From Bradyrhizobium sp. LTSP849 (GTDB lineage: Bacteria > Pseudomonadota > Alphaproteobacteria > Rhizobiales > Xanthobacteraceae), in the NCBI RefSeq assembly GCF_000938255.1, contig NZ_JYMR01000051.1, forward strand, positions 186,001 to 250,000: a DNA stretch of 64,000 nt, given 5' to 3'. The translations under genes were made by a program, and so were the position numbers. Below are positions 42,917-51,304 of this stretch, piece by piece. The notes below the pieces were generated by a model. The model had not been told where the DNA came from and ran no database searches. It was given only the letters and a program-made list of their open reading frames with translations. Position 1 is the first letter of the stretch. Each line of letters begins with the position of its first letter.

Positions 42917-44356
42917 TCAGATCGAGATGGCTCCGACTGCGAGTGCATAGATACCAGCAAAGGCCGCGATCAGGATTGATCCGAATGCGACGGCCTCGAG
43001 GGGCCTGAAGATCGTCTCCTTGCGCTCGCGCTTCGCGAGGAAGAACAACAGGGTGCCGGGCGCGTAGAGGATCGCCGACAGCAGGAGAAATTTCGGGCCG
43101 CCAGCGTAGATCATGGCGGCGGCATACACTGTTGCGACGGCGGATCGGATCCAGTCGACCCTCCGGACGCGCTCGTCGGCATGATAGGTCTCGCCGAGGT
43201 GCGCCAACTTCAGGCCGTATGCTGCAACGAAAAAATACGGAATCAGAGTCATCGAACTCGTCATCTTCAGCGCGAGCGTGAATGCATATTCTGCAAACCA
43301 GGTGACGAGAAGGAAGGCCTGAATGACGCAATTGGTCAGCAACAATGCACCGGCTGGAACCTGATGCGCGTTCACTCTGGCGAGAAACGAGGGCATGGTG
43401 CGGTTCACTGCTGCGGAATGGAGAACTTCCGCGGCGAGCAGCGACCATGAGAGATAATTGCCAAGGATTGAGATCAGCAGGCCGATGCTGATGAAGACGC
43501 TGCCCCAACGGCCGACCATCGCTTCCATCACGCCGGCCATCGATGGCGTCGCCAGCGCACCCAGCTCGTCCCGCGGCAGAATGCCGTAAGACAGTAGAGT
43601 CACGAGGACGAGAAGGCACAGGACGCTCAGGAAGCCGAGAACCGTTGCGATCCCGATGTCAGAGCGATTCTTGGCGTAGCGGGAATAGACGCTCGCTCCC
43701 TCGATTCCGACGAAGACGAACACGGTGAGCAGCATCGTGCTGCGAACCTGAGCGAGGACCGAACCTGCGGTTGGATGCTCTGTTCCCCAAAAATTCAGGG
43801 AGATGAGGTCCCCCCGCATCGCGAAAATGGCCACCCCGATAAACAGAACGATGGGGATGATCTTGGCGTACGTTGCAATAGTGTTGAGCGTGGTCGCTCC
43901 CTTGATGCCCCGGAGTACTAGGATGTGCACGGCCCACAGCAGGAGGGACGCCGAAACGATCGCAACCGGCGTCGTACCGTCGCCAAAGATGGGGAAGAAC
44001 TGTCCAATTGTCGCTTTGATGAGAATGAGGCAAGCGACGTCCGCGAGGCAGCAGCCGATCCAATAGCCTGCTGCTGCCGCAAAGCCGATGTAGTCGCCAA
44101 ACCCGGCCTTGGCGTAGGCGTAAATGCCGGCATCGAGGTCCGGCCTGCGGCGCGACAGTGTCTGGAATACGAAGGCCAGCATGAGCATGCCGGTGCCGGC
44201 GATGGCCCAGGCGATCATTGCCCCGAGAACTCCGGTGGCCCTTCCGAATGAGGCCGGCAAGGCGAAAATCCCGGAGCCGATCATGGATCCGATCACGAGC
44301 GCCACGAGCGCATTGCGCGACAGCTTTTGATCGACCTCGGTCGGTGAAGGAGCCAT
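42917..44356 (-). CDS. ArcD-like basic amino-acid antiporter (APC family)
   Basis: A 479-residue APC-superfamily permease with about twelve hydrophobic segments. The first helix has IGSMIGSGIFALP, the APC consensus, and helix 6 region has VFVGIEGASVYSRYA. It is clearly related to the gene at 55624-57057 (shared IAWAIAG-x-GMLML, FVFQTL, RPDLDAG or KPDLDAG). The ATG at 44356 is preferred for its fit to the paralogue and upstream GGAAGG; an upstream ATG at 44383 adds nine residues. Such proteins exchange arginine for ornithine, but this copy has no arc enzyme beside it, so the substrate is provisional. Confidence 0.85.
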   Translation of the reverse strand: MAPSPTEVDQKLSRNALVALVIGSMIGSGIFALPASFGRATGVLGAMIAWAIAGTGMLMLAFVFQTLSRRRPDLDAGIYAYAKAGFGDYIGFAAAAGYWIGCCLADVACLILIKATIGQFFPIFGDGTTPVAIVSASLLLWAVHILVLRGIKGATTLNTIATYAKIIPIVLFIGVAIFAMRGDLISLNFWGTEHPTAGSVLAQVRSTMLLTVFVFVGIEGASVYSRYAKNRSDIGIATVLGFLSVLCLLVLVTLLSYGILPRDELGALATPSMAGVMEAMVGRWGSVFISIGLLISILGNYLSWSLLAAEVLHSAAVNRTMPSFLARVNAHQVPAGALLLTNCVIQAFLLVTWFAEYAFTLALKMTSSMTLIPYFFVAAYGLKLAHLGETYHADERVRRVDWIRSAVATVYAAAMIYAGGPKFLLLSAILYAPGTLLFFLAKRERKETIFRPLEAVAFGSILIAAFAGIYALAVGAISI

Positions 44357-44535
44357 GAGCAAAATGGCCTTCCGATCGGACATGGGGCGAGGGCGGCAGG
44401 CAGCTCCGATCGCGCGATGCCGTCAGGCTTTCGGCGAAAATCTTAGAGACGGCTTTCCCGACCGCAAATCCGGGTTTCTATGTAGGAAGCAGGGGTAGGA
44501 AATGGGCCGGTGCGGACCCCCGCGAGCGAGACGCC

Positions 44536-44766
44536 TCAGGCGTTCCGCAAGGGTGTCGTCGCGATCCGGTCGTGCCTGGCCATCGAACCGGAAGGGGGAA
44601 CCCGAGCGATAAGCACGAAGCTCGAGCGGAAGAATTCACCGGCCCTTGCCAGCTCGCTCGCGATACGCGTTGCATGCAGGACGGCAGCATCCTGATCGGG
44701 GTACTCGTATCCAGTCCCGTCGGGAAAAAGCCCGTGGCGATCGACGATGTGGAAGAAGTAGCGCAT
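44536..44766 (-). CDS. DUF6894-type small protein
   Basis: A 76-residue protein starting RYFFHIVDRHGLFPDGTG, the pattern of the DUF6894 family that is abundant in Bradyrhizobium and relatives. The remaining residues include DAAVLHATRIASELARAG. No signal peptide or membrane segment. It is transcribed divergently from the Bax-inhibitor-like gene. Function unknown. Confidence 0.65.
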   Translation of the reverse strand: MRYFFHIVDRHGLFPDGTGYEYPDQDAAVLHATRIASELARAGEFFRSSFVLIARVPPSGSMARHDRIATTPLRNA

Positions 44767-44981
44767 GGCGCCGGATTAGGTCCGGACGTTGTCGACTTCC
44801 AGTGACAAATCAGTAAGGAGCCTCCAACAAAGGGATAAGGAACCGGGCGCAGGCAGCGGCAGCTTCAGGCAGCATGCAAGGGATAGGTGATTTGCCCTCT
44901 GTCACTCAGGTGATCATCGGATGCGCGGGCGACGCCCGAGGCCTTAGGTTCGGCTCCGTCGGACGGCCGTGGAGGCGAGCG

Positions 44982-45692
44982 ATGTCAAACTATGATCAAA
45001 ACCTGGCGGCCCCTGGTGCCGGCCCCGGCACATCTGCGGTCGATGCCGGCATCAGCGCCTACATGCTCCGCATCTACCGGTACATGGCGACGGGCGTTGG
45101 CTTGACGGCCATCGTCGCCTGGCTGACTTACCAGCTCACCGGGCCTGAACTGCTGCAAAATCCGCTGATGTGGGTCTTCATCCTGGCGCCGCTCGGTTTG
45201 GTGTTCTTCATCAGCTCGCGCATCAACACACTGTCGGCGGCAACGGCGCGGCTTCTGTTCTTCGCTTATGCCGCCTTGGTCGGCGTGTCGCTCTCGACAC
45301 TGCTGCACATCTACACGAGCGCCTCGATCACGCGCGTCTTTGTCATCGCCGCGTTGATGTTTGGTGCCCTCAGCGCCTTTGGCTTCACCACGCGTCGCAA
45401 CCTGTCCGGCGTGGGCACGTTCCTGTTCATGGGCTTGATCGGCATCATCATCGCAAGCCTGATCAACCTGTTCCTGAGGTCGACCGCACTTGATTGGTTG
45501 ATCTCGGTCGTGGGCGTTGGTGTGTTTGCGGGCCTGACCGCCTACGACACGCAGAGGATCAAGGCGATGTACGACGGTAATGACAATGAAACCACGACAG
45601 GCCGAAAATCCATCATTGCGGCGCTGTCGCTTTACCTCAACTTCATCAATCTGTTCATGATGCTGCTGCGATTGATGGGCGGCCGACGGTAG
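44982..45692 (+). CDS. Bax inhibitor-1/YccA family membrane protein
   Basis: A 236-residue protein with seven hydrophobic helices after a 35-residue polar N-terminus. The C-terminal block TAYDTQRIKAMY followed by ALSLYLNFINLFMMLLRLMG is the BI-1/YccA signature. The ATG at 44982 has GGAGG nine bases upstream; a longer frame from 44874 is not supported. Family members modulate FtsH proteolysis or act as pH-dependent Ca2+ leaks. It is convergent, with a five-base gap, to the DUF1269 gene. Confidence 0.9.
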   Translation: MSNYDQNLAAPGAGPGTSAVDAGISAYMLRIYRYMATGVGLTAIVAWLTYQLTGPELLQNPLMWVFILAPLGLVFFISSRINTLSAATARLLFFAYAALVGVSLSTLLHIYTSASITRVFVIAALMFGALSAFGFTTRRNLSGVGTFLFMGLIGIIIASLINLFLRSTALDWLISVVGVGVFAGLTAYDTQRIKAMYDGNDNETTTGRKSIIAALSLYLNFINLFMMLLRLMGGRR

Positions 45693-45697
45693 GCGGT

Positions 45698-46201
45698 TCA
45701 GGCGGCAGGTCGCTCTTGAGCACTGGCGAGCGCGTCACGCAGAATCTTTTCCTTGGTCTCGTCCAGGGATGTCTTCAGCACGACGCCCCCGGCATCCTTG
45801 ATCTCGTTAAGCACCTTGTCGGCCGTCATGTTCTTGATCAGGACGAAAAGGGCGGCGTTGCCGGTGTGGAGCGAGGTAGACAACTCCTTGATGAAGGCGT
45901 CGTTGATGCCGAAATCGGACAAGGCGCCGCCGAGCGCACCGGACGCGGCGCCGATGGCGACACCGATAATCGGATTGAGGAAGAGCACTCCGACCAGAAG
46001 TCCCCAGAAACTGCCGGTGATTGCGCCTGTCGCGGTGGTGTTGACGAGCTGGTTGAGTTTGATGTCGCCGGACTCGGTCTTGACCGCGATCACGGCGTCG
46101 CTGATGGTGATGAGATACTCCTTTTGCAACTTGAGCAGCCGTTGCCGGACGTGTTCGGCCTTTGCCTCGTTCGGGTATACGATCGCGACCAGATCAGACA
46201 T
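45698..46201 (-). CDS. DUF1269 family protein
   Basis: A 167-residue protein of the DUF1269 family. It begins SDLVAIVYPNEAKAEHVRQR, has a central glycine/hydrophobic stretch (ATGAITGSFWGLLVGVLF and ALGGALSDFGI) that looks like a membrane-associated hairpin, and a C-terminal half with NAALFVLIKNMTADKV. The ATG at 46201 has GGGAGG five bases upstream; the longer frame to 46216 lacks this. Often found near stress or ion-transport genes. Function unknown; leader structure noted separately. Confidence 0.85.
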   Translation of the reverse strand: MSDLVAIVYPNEAKAEHVRQRLLKLQKEYLITISDAVIAVKTESGDIKLNQLVNTTATGAITGSFWGLLVGVLFLNPIIGVAIGAASGALGGALSDFGINDAFIKELSTSLHTGNAALFVLIKNMTADKVLNEIKDAGGVVLKTSLDETKEKILRDALASAQERPAA

Positions 46202-46205
46202 GAAA

Positions 46206-46243
46206 ACCTCCCGCATATTCTCCGCGGGATCGACCTCCCGCGG
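46206..46243 (-). promoter_or_regulatory. 5' leader with two competing hairpins around the DUF1269 ribosome site
   Basis: On the minus strand, CCGCGGGA-GGTCGA-TCCCGCGG (46243 to 46222) forms an eight-base-pair hairpin. Its right arm TCCCGC can instead pair with GCGGGA of the ribosome-binding site GCGGGAGG (46213 to 46206) across a nine-base loop. The nine-base word GCGGGAGGT occurs both in the left arm and at the ribosome site. The arrangement permits two exclusive folds, one hiding the ribosome site. That the RNA switches is inference. Confidence 0.4.
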
Positions 46244-46390
46244 CAGGACTGACGCCGAGTGATAGTGTGAACTCGAGACTAGACGGCGTGCCGCTCGATA
46301 GGCATCCGAGAAAACCCTCAGGTGTGGAGAGAATGTTCCCGATCATACAGACCGGGGAGTTCTTCGGTTCGCTGCGAGTGTTGGCATGTT

Positions 46391-48163
46391 TCAGTTTGAG
46401 GCGAACATCGACGCGGCGAGTAGCAGGGCCACGAGGAGCAGGGAGATGCACGCTACAGGCCATTGACGAAGAACCTCGTCGCCTCTTTCGACACGCCTAC
46501 CGACTTCAACAGAGCAGCGTCGGCACAGGCCGACCACGCTCCTCAGCGTGTTCCAGCTAGCCGAGGAGATCACCGGAAGTGGCCCGGGACTGAGCAGGAT
46601 CGCAAGCGCCGCGCCTCCCAGCACGGGCAGGAGCAGTTTGACGAGTCCGTCGATGCCGAACAGTTTCAATGCCGCGCCATATGGGACCGGCAAATAACGT
46701 TCCCAAGGCATCAGACCAAACAGCAGCGAGCAGAGCGCCAGCGCAAGCGCCGGCAGGTCGCGGCTGAGCGGCGTCGGTCCGGTGAGCACAACTGGCTGAT
46801 CCGAGGGCATGAGCGCATGGGCCAGGACCAGAACGACATAGCCGGTCGTGAACATTCCTCCGGCCTGGAGCACGACGGCCCACCACCACTGTCCAGTCCT
46901 TGCAGTCTCCTCGAGCAACAACTCCTTCGCAAGAGACGCGCCGCTCGGTTGAATGCCCATCAGTGCGATGCCGCCCAGCGCGAAGGCGAGAACGCTCAAG
47001 GGCAGGGCTCGCGCGACGCCGCGCAGCCCGGTAATGCGATCATGGCCCAGCCCGGCATAGATCGACCCGACAGCCAGGAACATCGCCGCCTTCGCGGTGG
47101 CATGCGAGACCGCCTGAAGCAGGCCGCCCGCAAGGGCTCCGCCGCTATCGAGCTTGCCCGAGGCATCGACGGCGAGTGGAAACATCAGGAAGAGATACCC
47201 GATCTGAGCCAATGTCGAATATGCGATCAGCAGCTTGAGACGCTCCTGCCGCAGAGCGACAATGCTACCGACCACGATCGCGCCGGCTCCCAGTGCGGCG
47301 AGCAATTGCGTGACAGCGAAGCCAGGCAGGCCGGGCATGACGTTGAACCAGAGCCGCAGCAGGATGAAGAACGATCCCTTCACGACCAGGCCGGACAGGA
47401 TCGCGCTCGCAGCCGCCGGCGCGCCAGCGTGAGCGGGTGGTAGCCAGAGATGCAATGGAAACAGGGCGGTCTTGGCGAGGAGGCCGGTCGTCATCAATGC
47501 TGCTGCGATGAGCGCGCCGGGCACCGCGGTGACGCGACGCGACAACAGCACGATGTCGAGGGTGCCGTAGAGGCCATAGAGCAGGGCTGTGCCGAGCAAG
47601 TAGAGCACCGAACCGAGCAACGCGAAAAGCAGATACCGCAGCGCAGCCCGAAGCGTTTCGGCGCGCCCCTCGAGGCAAACCAGCGGCACCGCGGCGAATG
47701 TCAGTAATTCCAGGGCGACATAAAGGGTGAAGAGGTCTCCGCCGACGAAGATCGTGTTCAGCGCCGCCCATATCGCCAGCAACAGGATCCAGAACGCGAA
47801 TGGCGCGCGCGCGTCCGCGGCTGCGGGACGAAAATCGGTCACGGCAAAAACGGCAACCGCGCAGATCACGACCGCCGTCGTCGCGAGCATCACTGTCGAC
47901 AACCCGTCCGCGCGCAACGCCACGCCCAGCGGTGGCGGCCAGGCACCGAGGAGATAGACGAGGGGGCCGTCGCTTTCCGGCGGGGCCAGCAGAATGGCTG
48001 CGGCGATCGCCAACCCGATTGGAATCACGGTGAAGGCGACCTGCCGAACGTGCCGGTCACCGAGAACGAACGCCAGCAGGATGCCCGCGACGGGCGCGAC
48101 GATCGAGAGCACCAGCAGGAAGCCTCCCGCGGTGGTCGCCAGCGCGGGCGCGGGAGGCAACAT
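46391..48163 (-). CDS. mnhD: Mrp/Mnh antiporter subunit D (proton-translocating membrane subunit)
   Basis: A 590-residue, highly hydrophobic protein of the Proton_antipo_M family (MrpD/NuoM-like). Internal blocks are LHLWLPPAHAGAPAAASAIL near the middle, VALRQERLKLLIAYSTLAQ, and VSHATAKAAMFLAVGSIYAG, which together are characteristic of MrpD-like and NuoM/NuoL-like subunits. It is longer than typical MnhD (about 500 residues) because of an extended C-terminal part. The ATG at 48163 overlaps the upstream stop (TGATG). Last gene of a six-gene antiporter operon. Confidence 0.88.
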   Translation of the reverse strand: MLPPAPALATTAGGFLLVLSIVAPVAGILLAFVLGDRHVRQVAFTVIPIGLAIAAAILLAPPESDGPLVYLLGAWPPPLGVALRADGLSTVMLATTAVVICAVAVFAVTDFRPAAADARAPFAFWILLLAIWAALNTIFVGGDLFTLYVALELLTFAAVPLVCLEGRAETLRAALRYLLFALLGSVLYLLGTALLYGLYGTLDIVLLSRRVTAVPGALIAAALMTTGLLAKTALFPLHLWLPPAHAGAPAAASAILSGLVVKGSFFILLRLWFNVMPGLPGFAVTQLLAALGAGAIVVGSIVALRQERLKLLIAYSTLAQIGYLFLMFPLAVDASGKLDSGGALAGGLLQAVSHATAKAAMFLAVGSIYAGLGHDRITGLRGVARALPLSVLAFALGGIALMGIQPSGASLAKELLLEETARTGQWWWAVVLQAGGMFTTGYVVLVLAHALMPSDQPVVLTGPTPLSRDLPALALALCSLLFGLMPWERYLPVPYGAALKLFGIDGLVKLLLPVLGGAALAILLSPGPLPVISSASWNTLRSVVGLCRRCSVEVGRRVERGDEVLRQWPVACISLLLVALLLAASMFASN

Positions 48164-48507
48164 CAATCACCGGATGGATCGGAGTGCGGGCTCGTCGGTG
48201 CTGGATCATCGAGCGTCGTGGAGCCAGAGGTCTTCAACAACCGAAGCAGCAAGGCGATCGCGAGGGCTGTCGCGGAAAACGCCACCACGACCCCCGTGAT
48301 CACCAGGGCTTGCGGCACCGGATCGTTGCCAAAGCCCGCTGCCGCGCCCCGCCGTCCGACGATGCCGAACAGGAGAAACACGCCGCTACCGAGCAGATTG
48401 AACGCGATGATCTTGCGAAGCGGTTGCGGGCTCGTCATCAGGCCGTTGAGCCCTAGTCCGACCGCAGCGGCGGCGCACAACCCGAACACCGTCACGCCAC
48501 TTGTCAC
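48163..48507 (-). CDS. mnhC: Mrp/Mnh antiporter subunit C (NuoK-like)
   Basis: A 114-residue, three-helix protein of the MnhC/NuoK family, with GLNGLMTSPQPLRKIIAFNLLGSGVFLLF and PQALVITGVVVAFSATALAIAL representing helices and the PQAL motif shared by MnhC and NuoK. The GTG at 48507 is used because AAAGGAG lies six bases upstream and it overlaps the upstream stop (GTGA); a longer frame to 48822 lies in the previous gene. Adjacent to mnhD by overlap. Confidence 0.88.
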   Translation of the reverse strand: MTSGVTVFGLCAAAAVGLGLNGLMTSPQPLRKIIAFNLLGSGVFLLFGIVGRRGAAAGFGNDPVPQALVITGVVVAFSATALAIALLLRLLKTSGSTTLDDPAPTSPHSDPSGD

Positions 48508-49445
48508 TGTGAACTCCTTTCCGGTGCGCCCGCGAGGAGGAGCCCGAGTGTCGCGGCGATCGTCAAAATCATTGCGACCTCGATGCCCAGAATCAGCGGC
48601 TTGGCGAATGCGGCCGGGTAGGAAAGGAATGCCGGTCCGAGCCAAAGCCCACCGAGCCCAATGGCAAGGAATAGACCGGGTCCGGCCACCAGGATGAGCC
48701 GTAGCCATCGGCTGCTCACGGGTGGCGTATCTGCCAGTCCGGCCATGATGACCAGCAGCCACATCGACGCGAGAACTGCGCCGCCCTGAAACGCTCCGCC
48801 GGGGTGATCGGCTCCCGTCCACAGGATGTAAACGCCGACGACGATGCCGGCGGGCGGCAACAGTCGCGCAAGGAACGCGAGAACGCCGTTCGGATCGGCT
48901 TGGTGGCGCGGTCCCGGACGACCGCCCCAGGCCCGATCGGACGCGAGCGACCAGACGCCGACGATGGCGAGCAGGAGCACGACCTTCTCGAGCATGGTGT
49001 CCATGCCACGGAATGCCATGAGCACGTTGGTGACGGGGTTGGTCATTCCGGTCGCTCCGGCATTCGCGACGACGGTCGGCGCCAGCGTCGGTGCCGGATC
49101 GGGGAGAAGCAGGATCGCAAAAGCGAGTGCTGCAGTGATCGATGCGGACAGTATCGCCGCGCTCATGCGTACGATTGGGCTGGCTTGTTCAACTGTCAAC
49201 GCCTCGGCGTCGCGCAGCCGGGCAGCCGCCCCCAACAGCACGACACCGCCGAGGCCTCCGCCGATGGCGGCTTCCGTCAGGGCTACATCGACAGCATCGA
49301 GACGAACCCAGATCAGCGCAACCAGGAGGCTATAGGCGACGAAGCCGACCGTTGCCGAATAGGTTTCAGCGACGGCGATTGTCCAGATGGCGAGGCCCAG
49401 CACCACGGAAGCGAGTACGATCTCGAACACTGTGGCGATGTTCAT
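48504..49445 (-). CDS. mnhB: Fused antiporter subunit: DUF4040/MbhD-E plus MnhB domains
   Basis: A 313-residue membrane protein combining modules separate in many organisms. Residues 1-80 are MbhD/DUF4040-like (LDAVDVALTEAAIGGGLGGV). A middle part covering residues 85-145 is MbhE-like. The C-terminal half is MnhB-like (PPAGIVVGVYILWTGADHPGGAFQGGAV). In Mrp systems the first two parts sit at the C-terminus of MrpA. Overlaps neighbours by four bases on each side. The fusion lies exactly where mbhD, mbhE and mbhF occur in the mbh gene order. Confidence 0.85.
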   Translation of the reverse strand: MNIATVFEIVLASVVLGLAIWTIAVAETYSATVGFVAYSLLVALIWVRLDAVDVALTEAAIGGGLGGVVLLGAAARLRDAEALTVEQASPIVRMSAAILSASITAALAFAILLLPDPAPTLAPTVVANAGATGMTNPVTNVLMAFRGMDTMLEKVVLLLAIVGVWSLASDRAWGGRPGPRHQADPNGVLAFLARLLPPAGIVVGVYILWTGADHPGGAFQGGAVLASMWLLVIMAGLADTPPVSSRWLRLILVAGPGLFLAIGLGGLWLGPAFLSYPAAFAKPLILGIEVAMILTIAATLGLLLAGAPERSSQ

Positions 49446-49735
49446 CTGGTCGTTCCGCTCTGGCGTACCATGCGCGCGATCAACTGCGAGACAGTGGCGC
49501 CTGCGAGCAGCGCAAGCATCCAGATGCTGATCAACTTCAGCCCATCGCGCAGGCTTCCCGATTGCGGGAGCAACCCGAGCACGACGAAGCCGAGGCCGAG
49601 GTTGTCGGCTTTGGTCAGTGCGTGCAGGCGCGTCAGGGTGTCGGGGAAGCGAAGCAGGCCGACAGTGCCGGCCAGGAAGAAGAACGCGCCCACCGACACG
49701 CCTGCAATCGTCATGATGTCACGTGCGACGCTCAT
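49442..49735 (-). CDS. mnhG: Mrp/Mnh antiporter subunit G
   Basis: A 97-residue three-helix protein with the MnhG hallmark GLLRFPDTLTRLHALTKADN near residues 26-45. Overlaps the fused subunit and mnhF genes by four bases on each side. Structural subunit of the antiporter complex. Confidence 0.92.
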   Translation of the reverse strand: MSVARDIMTIAGVSVGAFFFLAGTVGLLRFPDTLTRLHALTKADNLGLGFVVLGLLPQSGSLRDGLKLISIWMLALLAGATVSQLIARMVRQSGTTR

Positions 49736-50022
49736 TCGTCCTCCGCTGAACCAACTCCGTCGGCTTCGAGGCGGGGAAGTCCCTTCTTGACGAACGCGAT
49801 GGAGGCAAAGGTGGCGAGCAGCGCCAGGATCAAGGCCACGTCGACGGCGGCCGGTACGCCCGTCACGGTGCCGAGCAACAGCAGCGCGGCAATGCCCGCC
49901 GTTCCGATCAATTGCGTCGCCATCATGCGGTCGGCATCGCCCGGTCCACGCAATATCGACACCAGGCCGAGCGCCAACATCGCCAGGATCAGGCCGACGG
50001 CGGCCGTCAGGAACTCAGTCAT
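49732..50022 (-). CDS. mnhF: Mrp/Mnh antiporter subunit F
   Basis: A 96-residue, three-helix protein of the MnhF family: RGPGDADRMMATQLIG in the middle and a following hydrophobic helix AVDVALILALLATFASIAFV are typical. The ATG at 50022 overlaps the mnhE stop by eight bases; the frame extends further upstream within mnhE but without homology. The C-terminus is a short acidic tail. Confidence 0.9.
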   Translation of the reverse strand: MTEFLTAAVGLILAMLALGLVSILRGPGDADRMMATQLIGTAGIAALLLLGTVTGVPAAVDVALILALLATFASIAFVKKGLPRLEADGVGSAEDE

Positions 50023-50536
50023 TGTAGAGGGCTCGAACCAGTGCCGCTTCCTCGGCGGCGAGATCGGAGACGATCGGCTGCTCGACGTCGAGGCAGTGAT
50101 AAATGATCTGCCCGTTCTCCTCGCCGGCCGGGACCGTGCCAGGCAGCAGGCTGGTGAGTGTCGTGAATACGTTCTGCCGGACGCCGCGTGAAAGCCGGGT
50201 TGGATAGGCCACAAACCCCGGGTTCAGCCGCATCCGGGGATTCAGCGCGCGTCCCGCAACTTCTGCTCCGGCGACCACTGAGTGGTACAGGAAAAGCAGC
50301 GCCAGACGGACAATGGCTCGAGGCGACCGCCGCGATTTGCCGGGTTCCAGCAGATGCAGGCTGGTCCAGGTTGCTGCGGCGATCGCGACCGCCGCGGCAG
50401 GAAGATCTCCGGGATGGGCGCCGGCAAGCACCAGCCAAAGGCAGAGGAACAATGCGGCTCGGGTCGCCGCGACCGGCCACAATTGTCCAACCGCGACGGC
50501 CGCGCGCCCATGTCGATCAACTGAAGAGCCTGTCAT
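50015..50536 (-). CDS. mnhE: Mrp/Mnh antiporter subunit E
   Basis: A 173-residue protein of the MnhE family. Two N-terminal hydrophobic helices (RAALFLCLWLVLAGA and AAAVAIAAATW) are followed by VAGAEVAGRALNPRMRLNPG and a cytoplasmic part with TSLLPGTVPAGEENG, the conserved MnhE block. The ATG at 50536 follows GAGGAAG. First gene of the operon; promoter lies in the 252 bases up to 50788, where I see no other gene. Confidence 0.9.
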   Translation of the reverse strand: MTGSSVDRHGRAAVAVGQLWPVAATRAALFLCLWLVLAGAHPGDLPAAAVAIAAATWTSLHLLEPGKSRRSPRAIVRLALLFLYHSVVAGAEVAGRALNPRMRLNPGFVAYPTRLSRGVRQNVFTTLTSLLPGTVPAGEENGQIIYHCLDVEQPIVSDLAAEEAALVRALYND

Positions 50537-50788
50537 GTCGGCTTCCTCGATTGCCCCTGGTTTACGTCGTCGAACTCTGCCGTGCTTGGAAGAAAGGCTT
50601 TTTCTGGTGGCAAGCCTAAATTCCGGCGGCACGTCCGCGCCCGGTGCCTCTATTCGCGGGTCATGCGATGCATCGAGGCGCAAACCGGCATAGCGATACA
50701 TCATCATCCAAAATGGCTCCGATGGCGCCCACGAGCGGATCGTCCGGCGCCATCGTTTTGGGTAGGATCTCGCGGCTCTGCTGCGCAA

Positions 50789-50992
50789 CTAGCGCGACGC
50801 TTGTCGAGCGAAGCAGGTCCCGCCTCTTCCGCTCCTGGACGCGCGGCACTGCTCCTCGGTGGAATACCTGCAGTTGGTCATTCCCTTGAACTTGGAGCAC
50901 CATTGATTCTGCTGTGCCTGCGCCTGTGCTGCGACGGGCGCGATCGCCAGTGTCCCCAGTATTGCGGTTGCAACCAAGATAAGCTTTCGCAT
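50789..50992 (-). CDS. DUF3551-type small secreted protein
   Basis: A 67-residue exported protein with a signal peptide (residues 1-25, ending AAQAQA) and a mature part with three Cys in WCSKFKGMTNCRYSTEEQC plus one more, the pattern of DUF3551 in Bradyrhizobium. AGGAGG lies six bases before the ATG. It is transcribed toward the antiporter operon but 253 bases from mnhE. Function unknown. Confidence 0.75.
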   Translation of the reverse strand: MRKLILVATAILGTLAIAPVAAQAQAQQNQWCSKFKGMTNCRYSTEEQCRASRSGRGGTCFARQASR

Positions 50993-51304
50993 TTGAATCC
51001 TCCTGATCCGTCGTTTCGGTTGGAGCCACGTTCAAGCGTTGTTCTTCAAGCGTATGCTTCACCTGACGATTGCATCATGTGATGTTAGCGGAACCGGCGA
51101 TATCGGGTGATTGCCTGATCATGTCTCAGGAATCTCCCAAGGCTCAAACCGCGGCTAACCACGATTACATCCGGCTGCACCGAGTAGATTTACCGATGTT
51201 GATGCCGGGGCCCTTCGGCAAAATGTCGATATCAATGCCGGGACCCGCAATCTCGGAAAGGCCGATCTGCCCGACAACATTCCACGCCCGGAACGGAACA
51301 GCCC
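50993..51304. other. Intergenic region between the DUF3551 and efflux genes
   Basis: These 312 bases separate two divergently transcribed genes. I see no gene. CATCA-TG-TGATG is a short dyad, and the imperfect repeats ATGCCGGGGCCC and ATGCCGGGACCC occur close together near 51201 and 51236. They may mark an operator for the efflux genes; no regulator gene is adjacent. Confidence 0.4.
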
